Shown in pieces: positions 24,198 through 32,734 of a stretch of DNA of 64,000 bases. The position numbers and the translations under genes are program-made. Source of the DNA: JAVEWJ01 sp034004605 (GTDB lineage: Bacteria > Patescibacteriota > Gracilibacteria > UBA1369 > LOWO2-01-FULL-3); assembly GCA_034004605.1 (NCBI GenBank), contig JAVEWJ010000001.1, positions 558,001-622,000 on the forward strand. Reading direction: 5' to 3'. Position 1 is the stretch's first letter; every line of letters begins with the position of its first letter. The notes below the pieces were generated by a model. That model searched no databases. It was not told the DNA's origin and worked only from the letters and a program-made list of their open reading frames with translations.

Positions 24198-25730
24198 ATG
24201 CTCAAATTAATTGATTCGTTTAGAAGATATTATATTCAAGATTCTTTAGCGTTAATTTGGCTTTTTGTTTTTTTTCTTACATTTGTGTTTTTTTGGTTCG
24301 GTTCATATTCTTTTTCTAATTATATTAATGTTTTTGATGATGGAATACTTCCTGTTGGATCGATGAGAATTTTGAATGGAGAGATGCCTTATCGAGATTT
24401 TTTTTCAGTTTATGCTCCTATAAATTTTGTTTTTTTGTCGTTTGTTTTTAAATTTTTTGGAACCAGTTTTTTTGTGTATCGGGTTTTTACTGTTTTGGTT
24501 TCCTTTTTGGCTTTGATTACAATTTATTTTTCTTTAAGAATCTTTTCTAAAAAAATTTTATTTTCTTTTTTGTTTTCTGTCGTTTTATTATTTTTATCAA
24601 GTCCTTTAAAACTTACACATTTTTTTGTTTTTTTAAGTTTAATTTTCTTTTTTTTATTCATTAAGAATCCAAAAAAAATTTTTTTTCTTATTTTGACAGG
24701 TTTAAGTGTCGGTTTTTTGTTTTTCACTAGAGTTGATTTTGGTCTAGTTTTTATTTTTTGTTGTTTTGTGTCTTTGTTTTTTATAAAAAAGTCCAATAAC
24801 ATTTTTACGCTTATAATTAATTTTTTTATTGGTTTTGGTATTGTGGCTTTGCCTTTGTTTTTATGGTTGTATTTAAACGATTCTTTATTACCATTTTTTA
24901 ATCAAAATATTTTATATTTATTTTCAGGAAATTACCGATCTTTTCGTGGTTTTCCTTTAAGTAAACTTTTTGATTGGAGTTTTGAATCTTTTAATAATTT
25001 TATTCTTGCGTTTTTTTGGTTTTTTGTGTTTTTACTTATGGCGTGTGTGTTTTTGTTTAATCGTCGCGATTCTTTTCGTTTTAGTATATCATTTTTAATG
25101 ATATTTCTTGTTTTAAGTTTACCATATTTATTGGTGAGAAATGATGTTCCTCATTTAAATTTCGTAGGCGTTTTTTCTTGGACTTTTTTGTATTTTACTC
25201 TTTTGAATTTTAAAAGATTTTCAGATTTTATTTTGTTGATAATTTTTATTATATCTATGTCGTTTTTTGGTCAATCGTTTGATTATAAATTTAATTATAA
25301 TAACGAAGTTTCTTTTAAAAAGTATGATTATTATCCTTATGATTTGGCTCAAAATGATGTTTCAAATGATTTTGAATTATTATTAAAATATATAAAGGAG
25401 AATATTCCTCTTGATGAAAAAATATATATTGGGCTTAAGGATCATAGTAAAGTTTATATAAATAATATCCTTTTGTATTTTTTTATTGGGCGCGAGGTCC
25501 CTACTTTTTATCATGAGTTTTTTCCCGGGATTACAAATACATATTTGGGACAAACGAGAATAGTTAAGGAATTACAGAATTTGAATTATTTGATATTGTG
25601 GGATTTTTTTGTTTGTGAGCCTAATGAAAGTTGTAATTCCAGCAATGTTTTTGTGTTGGATCAATATATATCGAAAAATTTTTATGTTGAGAAAATAATA
25701 GGAAGTTATTTTGTGATGAAAAGAATATAA
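24198..25730 (+). CDS. Polytopic GT-C-type glycosyltransferase (PMT/ArnT-like)
   Basis: A 510-residue integral membrane protein with about ten hydrophobic segments. After the first segment comes FDDGILPVGSMRILNGEMPY, an extracytoplasmic loop with the acidic residues used by lipid-linked sugar transferases of the GT39/GT83 type, followed by RDFFSVYAPINF. The last 110 residues form a soluble domain. By family it would move a sugar from a polyprenyl-phosphate donor to a protein or glycan outside the membrane. The gene is very T-rich, in line with its Phe/Leu content. Specific substrate unknown. Confidence 0.72.
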   Translation: MLKLIDSFRRYYIQDSLALIWLFVFFLTFVFFWFGSYSFSNYINVFDDGILPVGSMRILNGEMPYRDFFSVYAPINFVFLSFVFKFFGTSFFVYRVFTVLVSFLALITIYFSLRIFSKKILFSFLFSVVLLFLSSPLKLTHFFVFLSLIFFFLFIKNPKKIFFLILTGLSVGFLFFTRVDFGLVFIFCCFVSLFFIKKSNNIFTLIINFFIGFGIVALPLFLWLYLNDSLLPFFNQNILYLFSGNYRSFRGFPLSKLFDWSFESFNNFILAFFWFFVFLLMACVFLFNRRDSFRFSISFLMIFLVLSLPYLLVRNDVPHLNFVGVFSWTFLYFTLLNFKRFSDFILLIIFIISMSFFGQSFDYKFNYNNEVSFKKYDYYPYDLAQNDVSNDFELLLKYIKENIPLDEKIYIGLKDHSKVYINNILLYFFIGREVPTFYHEFFPGITNTYLGQTRIVKELQNLNYLILWDFFVCEPNESCNSSNVFVLDQYISKNFYVEKIIGSYFVMKRI

Positions 25731-25757
25731 ATATTTTTCTTTTGTTTGTTGTTTGTT

Positions 25758-26456
25758 TTAGTTTCTATTTTTTTCGGAGTTTATTTTTTTCAAAAAATTC
25801 TTAATGTGAGAGTTTGAAAGATTTCGGAAAGGCAATATGAAATTTTGAATAAATTTATGTCCGCGGTTTAAGTGATGCGGAATTTCAGATTTAAGATTGA
25901 AATAATCCAGTGAAAATTTTCGTTTTTCTTCCGCTGTGATTTCCAAAACGATTTTTTTGATTTTGTTCGCGATATTAAAGGAATTCCACATATCGAGTAT
26001 CATTATTCCGAAGATAATTCCCATTATGAGAATTTCAATTGTTGAAAATGGTTTTAAAAAAAAATTTTCTAGTTTGGGGGTGAGAAATTTGTGAAATAGA
26101 AGGCTTAAAATTGCCCAGTAAAACGAATAAAGGGGACAAATAAATCCTTTGAAGTTTAAAAATTCTTTCGAGTAATCCCAAAGCCGAATTTTATAAAAAT
26201 TGTAGAAAAATATTCCCGTAATGAGTTCTCCGATAGTCGGTAAAAAAGTAAAAATTGCGAGTTTTAAAAATTCGTGGATCTCAAGGTTCGAAATTCCAAA
26301 AATAATTGCTGCGCTTGTTCCGTATATGGGCAAATATGGCCCGTTTAAAAATCCTGGATTAATGATTCTTTTCGATTGAATGCTTCTGTAAAAAATTTCC
26401 ATTATCCAGCCCGCAATGCTGGCTGTGATAAATAGAAATAATAAGTATATGTACAT
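25758..26456 (-). CDS. CmpB-like membrane protein (putative ABC transporter permease family PF06541)
   Basis: A 232-residue membrane protein. The first helix ends in GWIMEIFYRS, then NPGFLNGPYLPIYG (about residues 37-50), which are the hallmark segments of the PF06541 family. Five or so hydrophobic segments follow, with a basic C-terminal tail. Members have been annotated as ABC permease-like, but no ATPase partner is nearby and the function is unknown. Lies downstream of the trxA terminator on the same strand. Confidence 0.75.
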   Translation of the reverse strand: MYIYLLFLFITASIAGWIMEIFYRSIQSKRIINPGFLNGPYLPIYGTSAAIIFGISNLEIHEFLKLAIFTFLPTIGELITGIFFYNFYKIRLWDYSKEFLNFKGFICPLYSFYWAILSLLFHKFLTPKLENFFLKPFSTIEILIMGIIFGIMILDMWNSFNIANKIKKIVLEITAEEKRKFSLDYFNLKSEIPHHLNRGHKFIQNFILPFRNLSNSHIKNFLKKINSEKNRN

Positions 26457-26472
26457 GCCTTCACTTTAAAAC

Positions 26473-26518
26473 AATAAAAGATAATTTAAAACCGAAGTTT
26501 TGAAAATTATCTTTTATT
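26473..26518 (-). terminator. Long terminator hairpin after trxA with UUCG loop
   Basis: AATAAAAGATAATTT pairs with its complement across an inner AAAAC/GTTTT stem. On the minus strand the loop is C-UUCG-G, a stable tetraloop, and T-rich sequence follows. It ends the csoR/trxA unit. Confidence 0.8.
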
Positions 26519-26532
26519 TTATCACCTTGTTT

Positions 26533-26862
26533 TTAAACTGCGGATTTGATTTCCTCTTTCAGTTGATCCTTGGATCTCATTCCGACGAAGTCTTTAATCA
26601 TTTCTCCATTTTTGAAAAGCTTCATGTTTGGGATGCTTTGAATTTGATAGGTCATTGAAAGAAGCATGTTTTCCGGTTCTTCCGTGTTTACTTTCAGAAT
26701 CTTGACTTCTCCTTCCATTTCTCCTGACAGTTCATCGAGAATCGGTGCCATCATTTTGCAGGGCATGCACCAAGGGGCATAGAAGTCCACAAGTACGGGA
26801 ATTTCCGATTTCAAAACTTCGTTTTGAAAATCGTTTCCTTTGATTTCTTTTGCGATTGCCAT
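26533..26862 (-). CDS. trxA: Thioredoxin
   Basis: A 109-residue thioredoxin with the fold intact: VLVDFYAPWCMPCKMMAPIL near 23-43 and the cis-proline segment QSIPNMKLFKNG near 73-84. The active site is WCMPC instead of the usual WCGPC, which may shift the redox potential. It sits 17 bp after a CsoR/CstR-type repressor gene on the same strand, so its expression is probably controlled by that repressor rather than constitutive. TAA stop. Confidence 0.95.
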   Translation of the reverse strand: MAIAKEIKGNDFQNEVLKSEIPVLVDFYAPWCMPCKMMAPILDELSGEMEGEVKILKVNTEEPENMLLSMTYQIQSIPNMKLFKNGEMIKDFVGMRSKDQLKEEIKSAV

Positions 26863-26879
26863 ATTTTTTTGATTAAAAA

Positions 26880-27122
26880 TTATTTTGATTTGAGAATACT
26901 TTCAAGCAAAGTCGTGATTTCCTCTTTTGTTTTTTTATCCGTTTTTTCAAGGCAATCGCCAATGTTTTCTTTGAAGTGCAATTCGATTGTTCTTCTAAGT
27001 CCAGAGATAATTGCTTGGTATTGCTCCATTACTTTTTTACAAGGCCCTTTTCTGTCAATAATCTTTGAAAGTCCGTCGATTTGTCCTTTGATTATATTGA
27101 GTCTTTGTGTTGGTGTTCTCAT
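26880..27122 (-). CDS. CsoR/CstR-family transcriptional repressor
   Basis: An 80-residue all-helical repressor of the CsoR/RcnR/FrmR family (DUF156): RLNIIKGQIDGL at the N-terminus, GPCKKVMEQYQAI with Cys28, and LHFKENIGDCLE with Cys57. Relative to copper-sensing CsoR (Cys, His at +25, Cys at +29) the His position is Asn53, while both cysteines keep the exact 29-residue spacing. That Cys-Asn-Cys set fits persulfide sensors such as CstR better than Cu(I) sensors. I chose ATG 27122 over 27140, since it leaves the normal N-terminus. A perfect palindrome lies in its promoter. Confidence 0.88.
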   Translation of the reverse strand: MRTPTQRLNIIKGQIDGLSKIIDRKGPCKKVMEQYQAIISGLRRTIELHFKENIGDCLEKTDKKTKEEITTLLESILKSK

Positions 27123-27144
27123 GATCGTTTTTAAATGCACATAA

Positions 27145-27174
27145 ATTTTACACCCCCACGGGGTGTATTGTCAA
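27145..27174 (-). promoter_or_regulatory. csoR-trxA promoter
   Basis: On the minus strand TTGACA (27174-27169), 18 bp, TAAAAT (27150-27145). The spacer contains the palindromic operator. Confidence 0.8.
27149..27167. promoter_or_regulatory. CsoR-family operator palindrome
   Basis: TACACCCC-CAC-GGGGTGTA, a perfect 8-bp inverted repeat around three bases, G/C tract in the centre and A/T ends as in known CsoR-family sites. It lies between the -35 and -10 boxes, so bound repressor would block polymerase. Confidence 0.82.
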
Positions 27175-27234
27175 TGCTTATTATCTTTTGTTTTTTTTGA
27201 AAAAGAATTATTATTGTGCAAATAACAATTCTTT

Positions 27235-28374
27235 ATGTTTAAAATTCGTTTTATTTTATTTTCTTTTTTGTTCCTTTTTATAAATTTCTCTACTTTTGCA
27301 GCAGAGGGGAATGGTTATTTATCTCATAATATCGAGGCAGAGGATATGAGGGTTCGGATTACCGACGTGAAGGATTGTGTGTCGGAAAATGTGGCTGATA
27401 CTCTTTGTAAAGATCTTACTGTGAAAGTTCTTGATGGTTCTTTGAAGGGCAGAGTTTATAAAATTAAAGCGGATTATCTTGATGCTTCACAAAAAAATTC
27501 TTCCATTTCTGTCGGAGATAAATATTTTGTTACCTATGAAGGAAACGATGAAAACGGTACACCGGTTCTTGTTTTGGGAGAGCCGGACAGACTTTTGGGG
27601 ATTTTTCTTCTTACTTTGATTTTTGTTGTTTTGGTTGTGGTTGTAAGTGGAAAGCAAGGTCTTTTTTCAATAATCGCTTTGGCGACTAATTTTGCGGTTT
27701 TGATTTTTATTATAGCCAATGGAGTGTTTGCCGGTTTTAATTCCATGCTTTTGGTTATATTGGGCGGTGTATTGCTACTTACTTTGAGTATGTTTTTGAC
27801 TTATGGATTCAATAAAAAAACATTGTCTGCTTATATTGGGTCACTTTCAGGCTTTTTTATAACAATTGTTCTTACTTTGGTGTTTTTACCTGTTTTTAAA
27901 ATGACAGGTTTTTCCAGTGAGGAGGCGAGTTTTTTGTCCGATATAGCTACTAATATTGATATGGTTGATGTCCTTTTTGTGGGAATATGTGTGGGAGTTT
28001 TAGGTCTTTTGGACGATATTACAGTGAATCAGTCTTCACTTACTTTTCAACTTGTTTCGGCGAATCCCAAGCTTTCAAAAAAACAAGTTTTTTTTAAGGC
28101 TATGGCTGTAGGGAAAGATCATCTTTCTTCAATGGTGAATACTTTGATTATTGCTTATGCCGGAGCATCTTTTCCTCTTTTCCTTTTGCTTGTCAGGGAT
28201 TCGAGTTCCAGTTTTTCCAGTATTATAAACATGGAAATGATTTCCGAAGAGATCCTTCGAATGCTTGTTGGAAGTATTGGTCTTATTCTCACAATTCCAG
28301 TTTCCACTTATATCGCTACTGTTTTCGCAAAGAGTAAAAAATTGAAGAACATTGATAGCAATAGGGATGACTAG
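27235..28374 (+). CDS. YibE/F-like membrane protein
   Basis: A signal-anchor N-terminus and an extracellular beta-rich stretch (residues 25-115) are followed by about seven membrane segments with FVVLVVVVSGKQGL, GVLGLLDDITVNQ (about 260-272) and a GKDHLSSMVNTL segment (about 298-309), the features of the YibE/F family. Function is unknown; some members are suggested transport proteins. Its TAG stop overlaps the stop of convergent rimO in the shared CTAG at 28371-28374. Length 379 residues. Confidence 0.88.
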   Translation: MFKIRFILFSFLFLFINFSTFAAEGNGYLSHNIEAEDMRVRITDVKDCVSENVADTLCKDLTVKVLDGSLKGRVYKIKADYLDASQKNSSISVGDKYFVTYEGNDENGTPVLVLGEPDRLLGIFLLTLIFVVLVVVVSGKQGLFSIIALATNFAVLIFIIANGVFAGFNSMLLVILGGVLLLTLSMFLTYGFNKKTLSAYIGSLSGFFITIVLTLVFLPVFKMTGFSSEEASFLSDIATNIDMVDVLFVGICVGVLGLLDDITVNQSSLTFQLVSANPKLSKKQVFFKAMAVGKDHLSSMVNTLIIAYAGASFPLFLLLVRDSSSSFSSIINMEMISEEILRMLVGSIGLILTIPVSTYIATVFAKSKKLKNIDSNRDD

Positions 28375-29681
28375 TTCTTTGAAATTGCTTTGGCATAAAG
28401 GTCGTATTCGTTTGCTTCCGTGATTTTTGCGTTTATAAAAGTACCTATTCTTAATACTTTGGCACTTTTTATGAAAATAATTCCATCGATTTCGGGAGCG
28501 AATCTTTGGCTTCTTCCTGTATACATATTTTGTTCTTTGTCAAAGCCTTCAATCAATATTTTTTCCCTTTTTCCAATGAGTTTTTGATTGTTTTCGAGGG
28601 ATATTTTTTGTTGGATTTTCATAAGCGAATTTCGTCTACTTTTTTTGATCGCGGATTTTATTTGATTATCCAAATCATAAGCGAAAGTGTGTGGTTCTCT
28701 GCTGTATTCAAAAACTCCCACAAGATTGAGGCGGAGTTTTTCGATGTATTTTTTCAGAGTCAAAAAGGCTTTTTCGCTTTCTCCGGGGTAGCCTACGATA
28801 AAACTTGTTCTTATGGAAATTTCCGGTATTTCTTTTCTAAGTGTTTCAATTAATTTAACGGATTTTTTCGTGTTGTCCGGCCTTTTCATGCTTTTTAATG
28901 TACTTGGGTCTCCGTGTTGAAGGGGAATGTCCATGTATTTGCAAATTTTCTTTGAATTTTTAATCGTATTTATCAGTTCTTCATCCACTCTTTCGGGATA
29001 TGTGTATAAAATTCTTATCCAAAAATCTCCCGGGATTTTTTCGAGTTTTTGAAGAAGAACAGAAAGGCTTTTTTTCTTGTATAGGTCGATTCCGTAATAA
29101 CCGCAGTCTTGCGCTACGAGAATGATTTCCTTTATCCCTTTTTTTATCAGATCTTTAGCTTCGGTAATAATTTCTTCCATTTTTCGGCTTCGATATTTTC
29201 CCTTCAGATAGGGAATCAAACAGTATCCGCATTTGTTGTTGCATCCTTCAGCAATTTTTATGTATGCGAAAGGAGACGAACTTAGTAGTTTTTTTCCTTT
29301 ATATTCTCCGAATATTTCCGGCTCTTCGTTTATTAAAAAATTTCTTTTTTCGTTTGCCACTTCCAAAATCGTTTCTTCGAATTTTTCATAATTTGCACTT
29401 GATAATACCGCGAAAATATTCGGGTATTTTTTTCTGATTTTTTCATCAAACCAAGAGCTTAAGCATCCGATTACTATAATTTTTTTATCTTTCAATCTTT
29501 CTATATGATAAAAGACTTCATCTCTGGCGCTTTTTAAAAATCCGCAAGTGTTTAAAACCACTATTTCGCTCTCATCTTCGTTTACCAATATGGATTTTTT
29601 GGTTTTGCTCATTAAATATTCCATGTCCGCAAGATTTTTTGGGCAACCGAGGCAAATAATTGAAATTTTTATATCTTTCAT
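28371..29681 (-). CDS. rimO: Ribosomal protein S12 methylthiotransferase RimO
   Basis: A radical-SAM enzyme that adds a methylthio group to the conserved Asp of S12. The N-terminal UPF0004 domain has CLGCPKNLADMEYL, NTCGF and IGCLS (the auxiliary cluster cysteines); the radical-SAM motif is EGCNNKCGYCLIP (about residue 144). The CPKNLxDxE signature separates RimO from MiaB. A C-terminal TRAM domain completes the 436 residues. rlmN lies 4 bp upstream, so the two methyl-modification genes of the ribosome form one unit. Stop TAG. Confidence 0.93.
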   Translation of the reverse strand: MKDIKISIICLGCPKNLADMEYLMSKTKKSILVNEDESEIVVLNTCGFLKSARDEVFYHIERLKDKKIIVIGCLSSWFDEKIRKKYPNIFAVLSSANYEKFEETILEVANEKRNFLINEEPEIFGEYKGKKLLSSSPFAYIKIAEGCNNKCGYCLIPYLKGKYRSRKMEEIITEAKDLIKKGIKEIILVAQDCGYYGIDLYKKKSLSVLLQKLEKIPGDFWIRILYTYPERVDEELINTIKNSKKICKYMDIPLQHGDPSTLKSMKRPDNTKKSVKLIETLRKEIPEISIRTSFIVGYPGESEKAFLTLKKYIEKLRLNLVGVFEYSREPHTFAYDLDNQIKSAIKKSRRNSLMKIQQKISLENNQKLIGKREKILIEGFDKEQNMYTGRSQRFAPEIDGIIFIKSAKVLRIGTFINAKITEANEYDLYAKAISKN

Positions 29682-29685
29682 CTTT

Positions 29686-30726
29686 TTATTTTATGCAAAC
29701 ATTGTTTAGTGCAAGCTGTCCGCAGGCACCGCTTATTTCTCTTCCAAAACGAAATCTTTCGACCACATCTATTCCTTTTTCAGTCAAAATATTTTTAAAA
29801 TCATTGATTGATTTTTTGTCCGATGATTTAAATCCGCCAGTGGGGTTGTATGCGATTATGTTTACAAAATAGTGGGGCGCTTTGTTTTTTCCGTGGGCTT
29901 TTTCCGTTTCAAAATTTATAAGCAAGTCGGCAAGCTTTTGTGCGTCTTTTTCACTGTCGTTTATTCCTTTTAGCATCAAATATTCAATCATTATTTTTCT
30001 TCCGGTTTTTTGTATAAATTCTTTGATCACACTCATTGTGTCTGTTAGGTGATTTGCTCTTTCTATCGGCATAAATTCTATCCTTTTTCGCTCATCTGAA
30101 AAATGTAAGGATAATGCCAGATTTATTTGCATGTTTTCTTTAGCGAGTTTTTTTATTCCGCTGATGATTCCGCATGTTGAAATTGAAATATGGCGAATTC
30201 CAATATTGAAATATTCTTTATCGTTTATAAGCCGTACTGCTGAGAGTACGTTTTCATAGTTTAAAAGAGGTTCTCCCATTCCCATAAACACAACTGAGGA
30301 TACGCGTTCGTTTTCTTTTTTTAGAAGTCTTTGAAAAAGAAGAATTTGTCCAAGTATTTCGTAAACGTTGAGGTTTCTTGTGAGTCCGAGTTTTCCCGTG
30401 GCGCAAAATGCGCATCCCATAGCGCATCCTACTTGAGAAGAAACGCATACGGTATTTCTGTCTTTGTGTCGCATAAGCACGCTTTCGATTTTTTGGCCAT
30501 CTTCAAGTGTGATTAGGGCTTTTATCGATTTTCCCTCATCGCTTATGAAGAGTTTGTGCTCTATTTTTAGAGGAAATTCCTTTTTTAGTTTTTCTCGAAG
30601 ATCTTTTGGAAGATTTGTTGCATCATCAAAATTTTCAATGAATTCGTTGAAAACAGCTTTAATTATTTGTTTTTTTCTAAAGCTTTTTTCGTCTTTCAGC
30701 AGTGTTTCGAGTTTTTCCATGTTCAT
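29686..30726 (-). CDS. rlmN: Dual-specificity RNA methyltransferase RlmN
   Basis: A radical-SAM enzyme that methylates C2 of A2503 in 23S rRNA and A37 in some tRNAs. The cluster motif is GCAMGCAFCATG (about residues 100-111), the mid-protein Cys is in HISISTCGI (about 185), and the resolving Cys is in EISGACGQL near the C-terminus. The 346-residue length is standard. A TTGACA/TAAAAT promoter ends only 7 nt before the ATG, so the mRNA may be leaderless; a second ATG lies two codons in. First gene of the rlmN-rimO unit. Confidence 0.96.
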   Translation of the reverse strand: MNMEKLETLLKDEKSFRKKQIIKAVFNEFIENFDDATNLPKDLREKLKKEFPLKIEHKLFISDEGKSIKALITLEDGQKIESVLMRHKDRNTVCVSSQVGCAMGCAFCATGKLGLTRNLNVYEILGQILLFQRLLKKENERVSSVVFMGMGEPLLNYENVLSAVRLINDKEYFNIGIRHISISTCGIISGIKKLAKENMQINLALSLHFSDERKRIEFMPIERANHLTDTMSVIKEFIQKTGRKIMIEYLMLKGINDSEKDAQKLADLLINFETEKAHGKNKAPHYFVNIIAYNPTGGFKSSDKKSINDFKNILTEKGIDVVERFRFGREISGACGQLALNNVCIK

Positions 30727-30733
30727 AAATGTG

Positions 30734-30763
30734 ATTTTAGAAAAATTCCTTAAAAGGTGTCAA
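30734..30763 (-). promoter_or_regulatory. rlmN-rimO promoter, nearly leaderless
   Basis: On the minus strand TTGACA (30763-30758), 18 bp, TAAAAT (30739-30734), ending 7 nt before the ATG at 30726. Confidence 0.75.
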
Positions 30764-30826
30764 GGAGATTGTTTTCCGAAAAAAACTACTTTTTTGTATT
30801 ATGAAACGGATGTTTAATAAAAATAA

Positions 30827-31960
30827 ATGGAAAAAACTAAAAAAACAAAAGAGGTCTTTCAAAAAAGTGGTCTTGCGGGTTCTTTAATAATTCAAAATTT
30901 GCCGGGCTATTTTTTGATTGCTTGTTTGATTGTGTCGCTTCTCGCTTTAATTTGGATTCTTAGCCCTTTTATCACTGTATTAATGGTTGCTGTTGTGATT
31001 ACCGTGGTGTTTTATCCGGTTTATAAAAAAATCTTAAAACTACTCAGTGGTAGGGCTTCTCTTGCTTCTTTGATTACTTGTTTTGTTGTTTTGGTTACCA
31101 TAGTGATTCCGATTGCCGTTTTTATTATTTTAATCACTTCCGAGGCTCAGGAGACTTACAAAATAATTTCCACCGAGATTTCTTCCGGTAAATATGATAA
31201 ATTTCTCACTTGGTCCGAGGGTGGCTATTTTTTTGATTTGAAAAACGAAGTCGCGCCTTATTTTGATTTGGATCAGATAAATTTAAAACAAACGATTCTT
31301 GATGTGGCAAACGATTTGAAAGGCTTTATATTAAACCAAACGGTTTCAATTCTTGGAGCCATTTCTTCAATCGCTCTTTCGATTTTTCTTATGTTTTTCA
31401 GTATGTATTATTTTTTCAAAGATGGTTCAAAACTTGTAGATAAGATGGGCTATTTAAGCCCTTTGCCTTCTGTTTATGAAATTGAACTTTTCAAAAGACT
31501 CAATATAATAATCAAGGCGATTGTGTTTGGAGTGCTTATGTCTTCCGTTCTTCAGGGAATTGTGGGTGGTGTTGGATTCGCAATTTTTGGAGTATCCGGT
31601 GCGATCTTTTGGGGAACGATGATTGCTTTCGCGTCGCTTATTCCGGTTGTTGGTACGGCTTTAATTTGGGTTCCAGCCTCGATTATTTTGATTCTTTCCG
31701 GTCATTATGTTGGGGGAATCGGGCTTTTTATTTTCGGAGTGGTTGTGATCGGTTCGATTGATAATTTTGTCAGACCTTATCTTATCCAGGGTGCTGGTTC
31801 TAAAGCCAAAACATATCCTTTGCTCATATTCTTTGTTATTTTGGGAGGTATCTTTACTATGGGTTTTAAAGGAATATTGGTTGGTCCGATTTTGCTTATG
31901 ATTTTACTTACCTTTTTGCACATTTATCAGGCGGAATATAGCAAAGTACTTAAAAAATAA
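30827..31960 (+). CDS. AI-2E family transporter (PerM-like)
   Basis: A 377-residue membrane protein with the family layout: two N-terminal helices, a periplasm-like helical region (about 105-165), then a bundle with GFAIFGVSGAIFWG (about 245-258), FASLIPVVGTALIW and the C-terminal DNFVRPYLIQG (about 305-315). Members export autoinducer-2 or act as cation/proton antiporters; the substrate here is unknown. The SLH gene follows after 9 bp, so both may be cotranscribed. TAA stop. Confidence 0.9.
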   Translation: MEKTKKTKEVFQKSGLAGSLIIQNLPGYFLIACLIVSLLALIWILSPFITVLMVAVVITVVFYPVYKKILKLLSGRASLASLITCFVVLVTIVIPIAVFIILITSEAQETYKIISTEISSGKYDKFLTWSEGGYFFDLKNEVAPYFDLDQINLKQTILDVANDLKGFILNQTVSILGAISSIALSIFLMFFSMYYFFKDGSKLVDKMGYLSPLPSVYEIELFKRLNIIIKAIVFGVLMSSVLQGIVGGVGFAIFGVSGAIFWGTMIAFASLIPVVGTALIWVPASIILILSGHYVGGIGLFIFGVVVIGSIDNFVRPYLIQGAGSKAKTYPLLIFFVILGGIFTMGFKGILVGPILLMILLTFLHIYQAEYSKVLKK

Positions 31961-31969
31961 TTTATTTAT

Positions 31970-32734
31970 ATGAAAAAAAGTATTGGATTCGTTTCTTTAT
32001 TTGTGGCTTTCCTTTTTACTTCTGCCATTTCTGTTTATGTTTTTAATAATTATATGAACGAAAATGCCGAAAGCGTACTTGCTTCCGTTGCCGATTTTAA
32101 TCCTTCGGAATCGGACTTAAAGGCTCCTATTTCAAATTTGTGTGATCCTTTTTGTATCGTTGCAAAAGAGGACGGTTCTTCTGATATTTATTTTGAAGAT
32201 TTGGAAAGTGATCATAAAAATGCTTATGCCATTTCGGTTTTTTATGATTTGGGTCTTATAAAAGGCTATAGTGACGGTACTTTTAGGCCTGAAAATAATT
32301 TAAACAGAGCTGAGCTTCTTGCGATTGTTCTTGATTCGGTCGATGCCGATTTTAGCGGTCAGCTTCTTGAGAATTGTTTTAAAGATGTGAAAAACGAATG
32401 GTTTAGCGCTTATGTTTGTTATGCGAAAAATCATAATATTGTCGCCGGTTATTCCGATGGAAATTTCAAACCTGGAAATAATGTGACTCGTGCGGAGGCT
32501 TTAAAGATCACTCTTTCGGCCTTCGGTTTTGATATTGATGAGGTCCCTGAGGATGCTACAATTTCTTACAATGATGCCAAAATTTCCGATTGGTATGGTC
32601 CTTATTTGTATTTGGGGTCAAAAGAATCTATTGTTTCTAAAGACGGAAGATTCAATGGTGGCATGGCAATTACAAGAGCTGAGTTTGTTCAACTGATTTA
32701 CAACACGATGCATGCAAAAGGCTTGATTCAATAA
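31970..32734 (+). CDS. SLH-domain surface protein (254 aa)
   Basis: An N-terminal signal/anchor segment (about residues 5-22) and a 50-residue linker precede three SLH domains: FEDLESDHKNAYAISVFYDL (about 78-130), FKDVKNEWFSAYVCYAKN (about 138-188) and a third to the end (about 195-250). The SLH domains fill the protein, so it may be a minimal wall-binding unit. It is the third SLH protein in the window. Its 3' end overlaps the convergent lamin-tail gene by 65 bp. TAA stop. Confidence 0.9.
   Translation: MKKSIGFVSLFVAFLFTSAISVYVFNNYMNENAESVLASVADFNPSESDLKAPISNLCDPFCIVAKEDGSSDIYFEDLESDHKNAYAISVFYDLGLIKGYSDGTFRPENNLNRAELLAIVLDSVDADFSGQLLENCFKDVKNEWFSAYVCYAKNHNIVAGYSDGNFKPGNNVTRAEALKITLSAFGFDIDEVPEDATISYNDAKISDWYGPYLYLGSKESIVSKDGRFNGGMAITRAEFVQLIYNTMHAKGLIQ

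Noticed and set aside
24524..24802. Lys-rich minus-strand frame inside the glycosyltransferase gene
   Set aside because: Reverse complement of Phe/Leu codons; a composition artefact.
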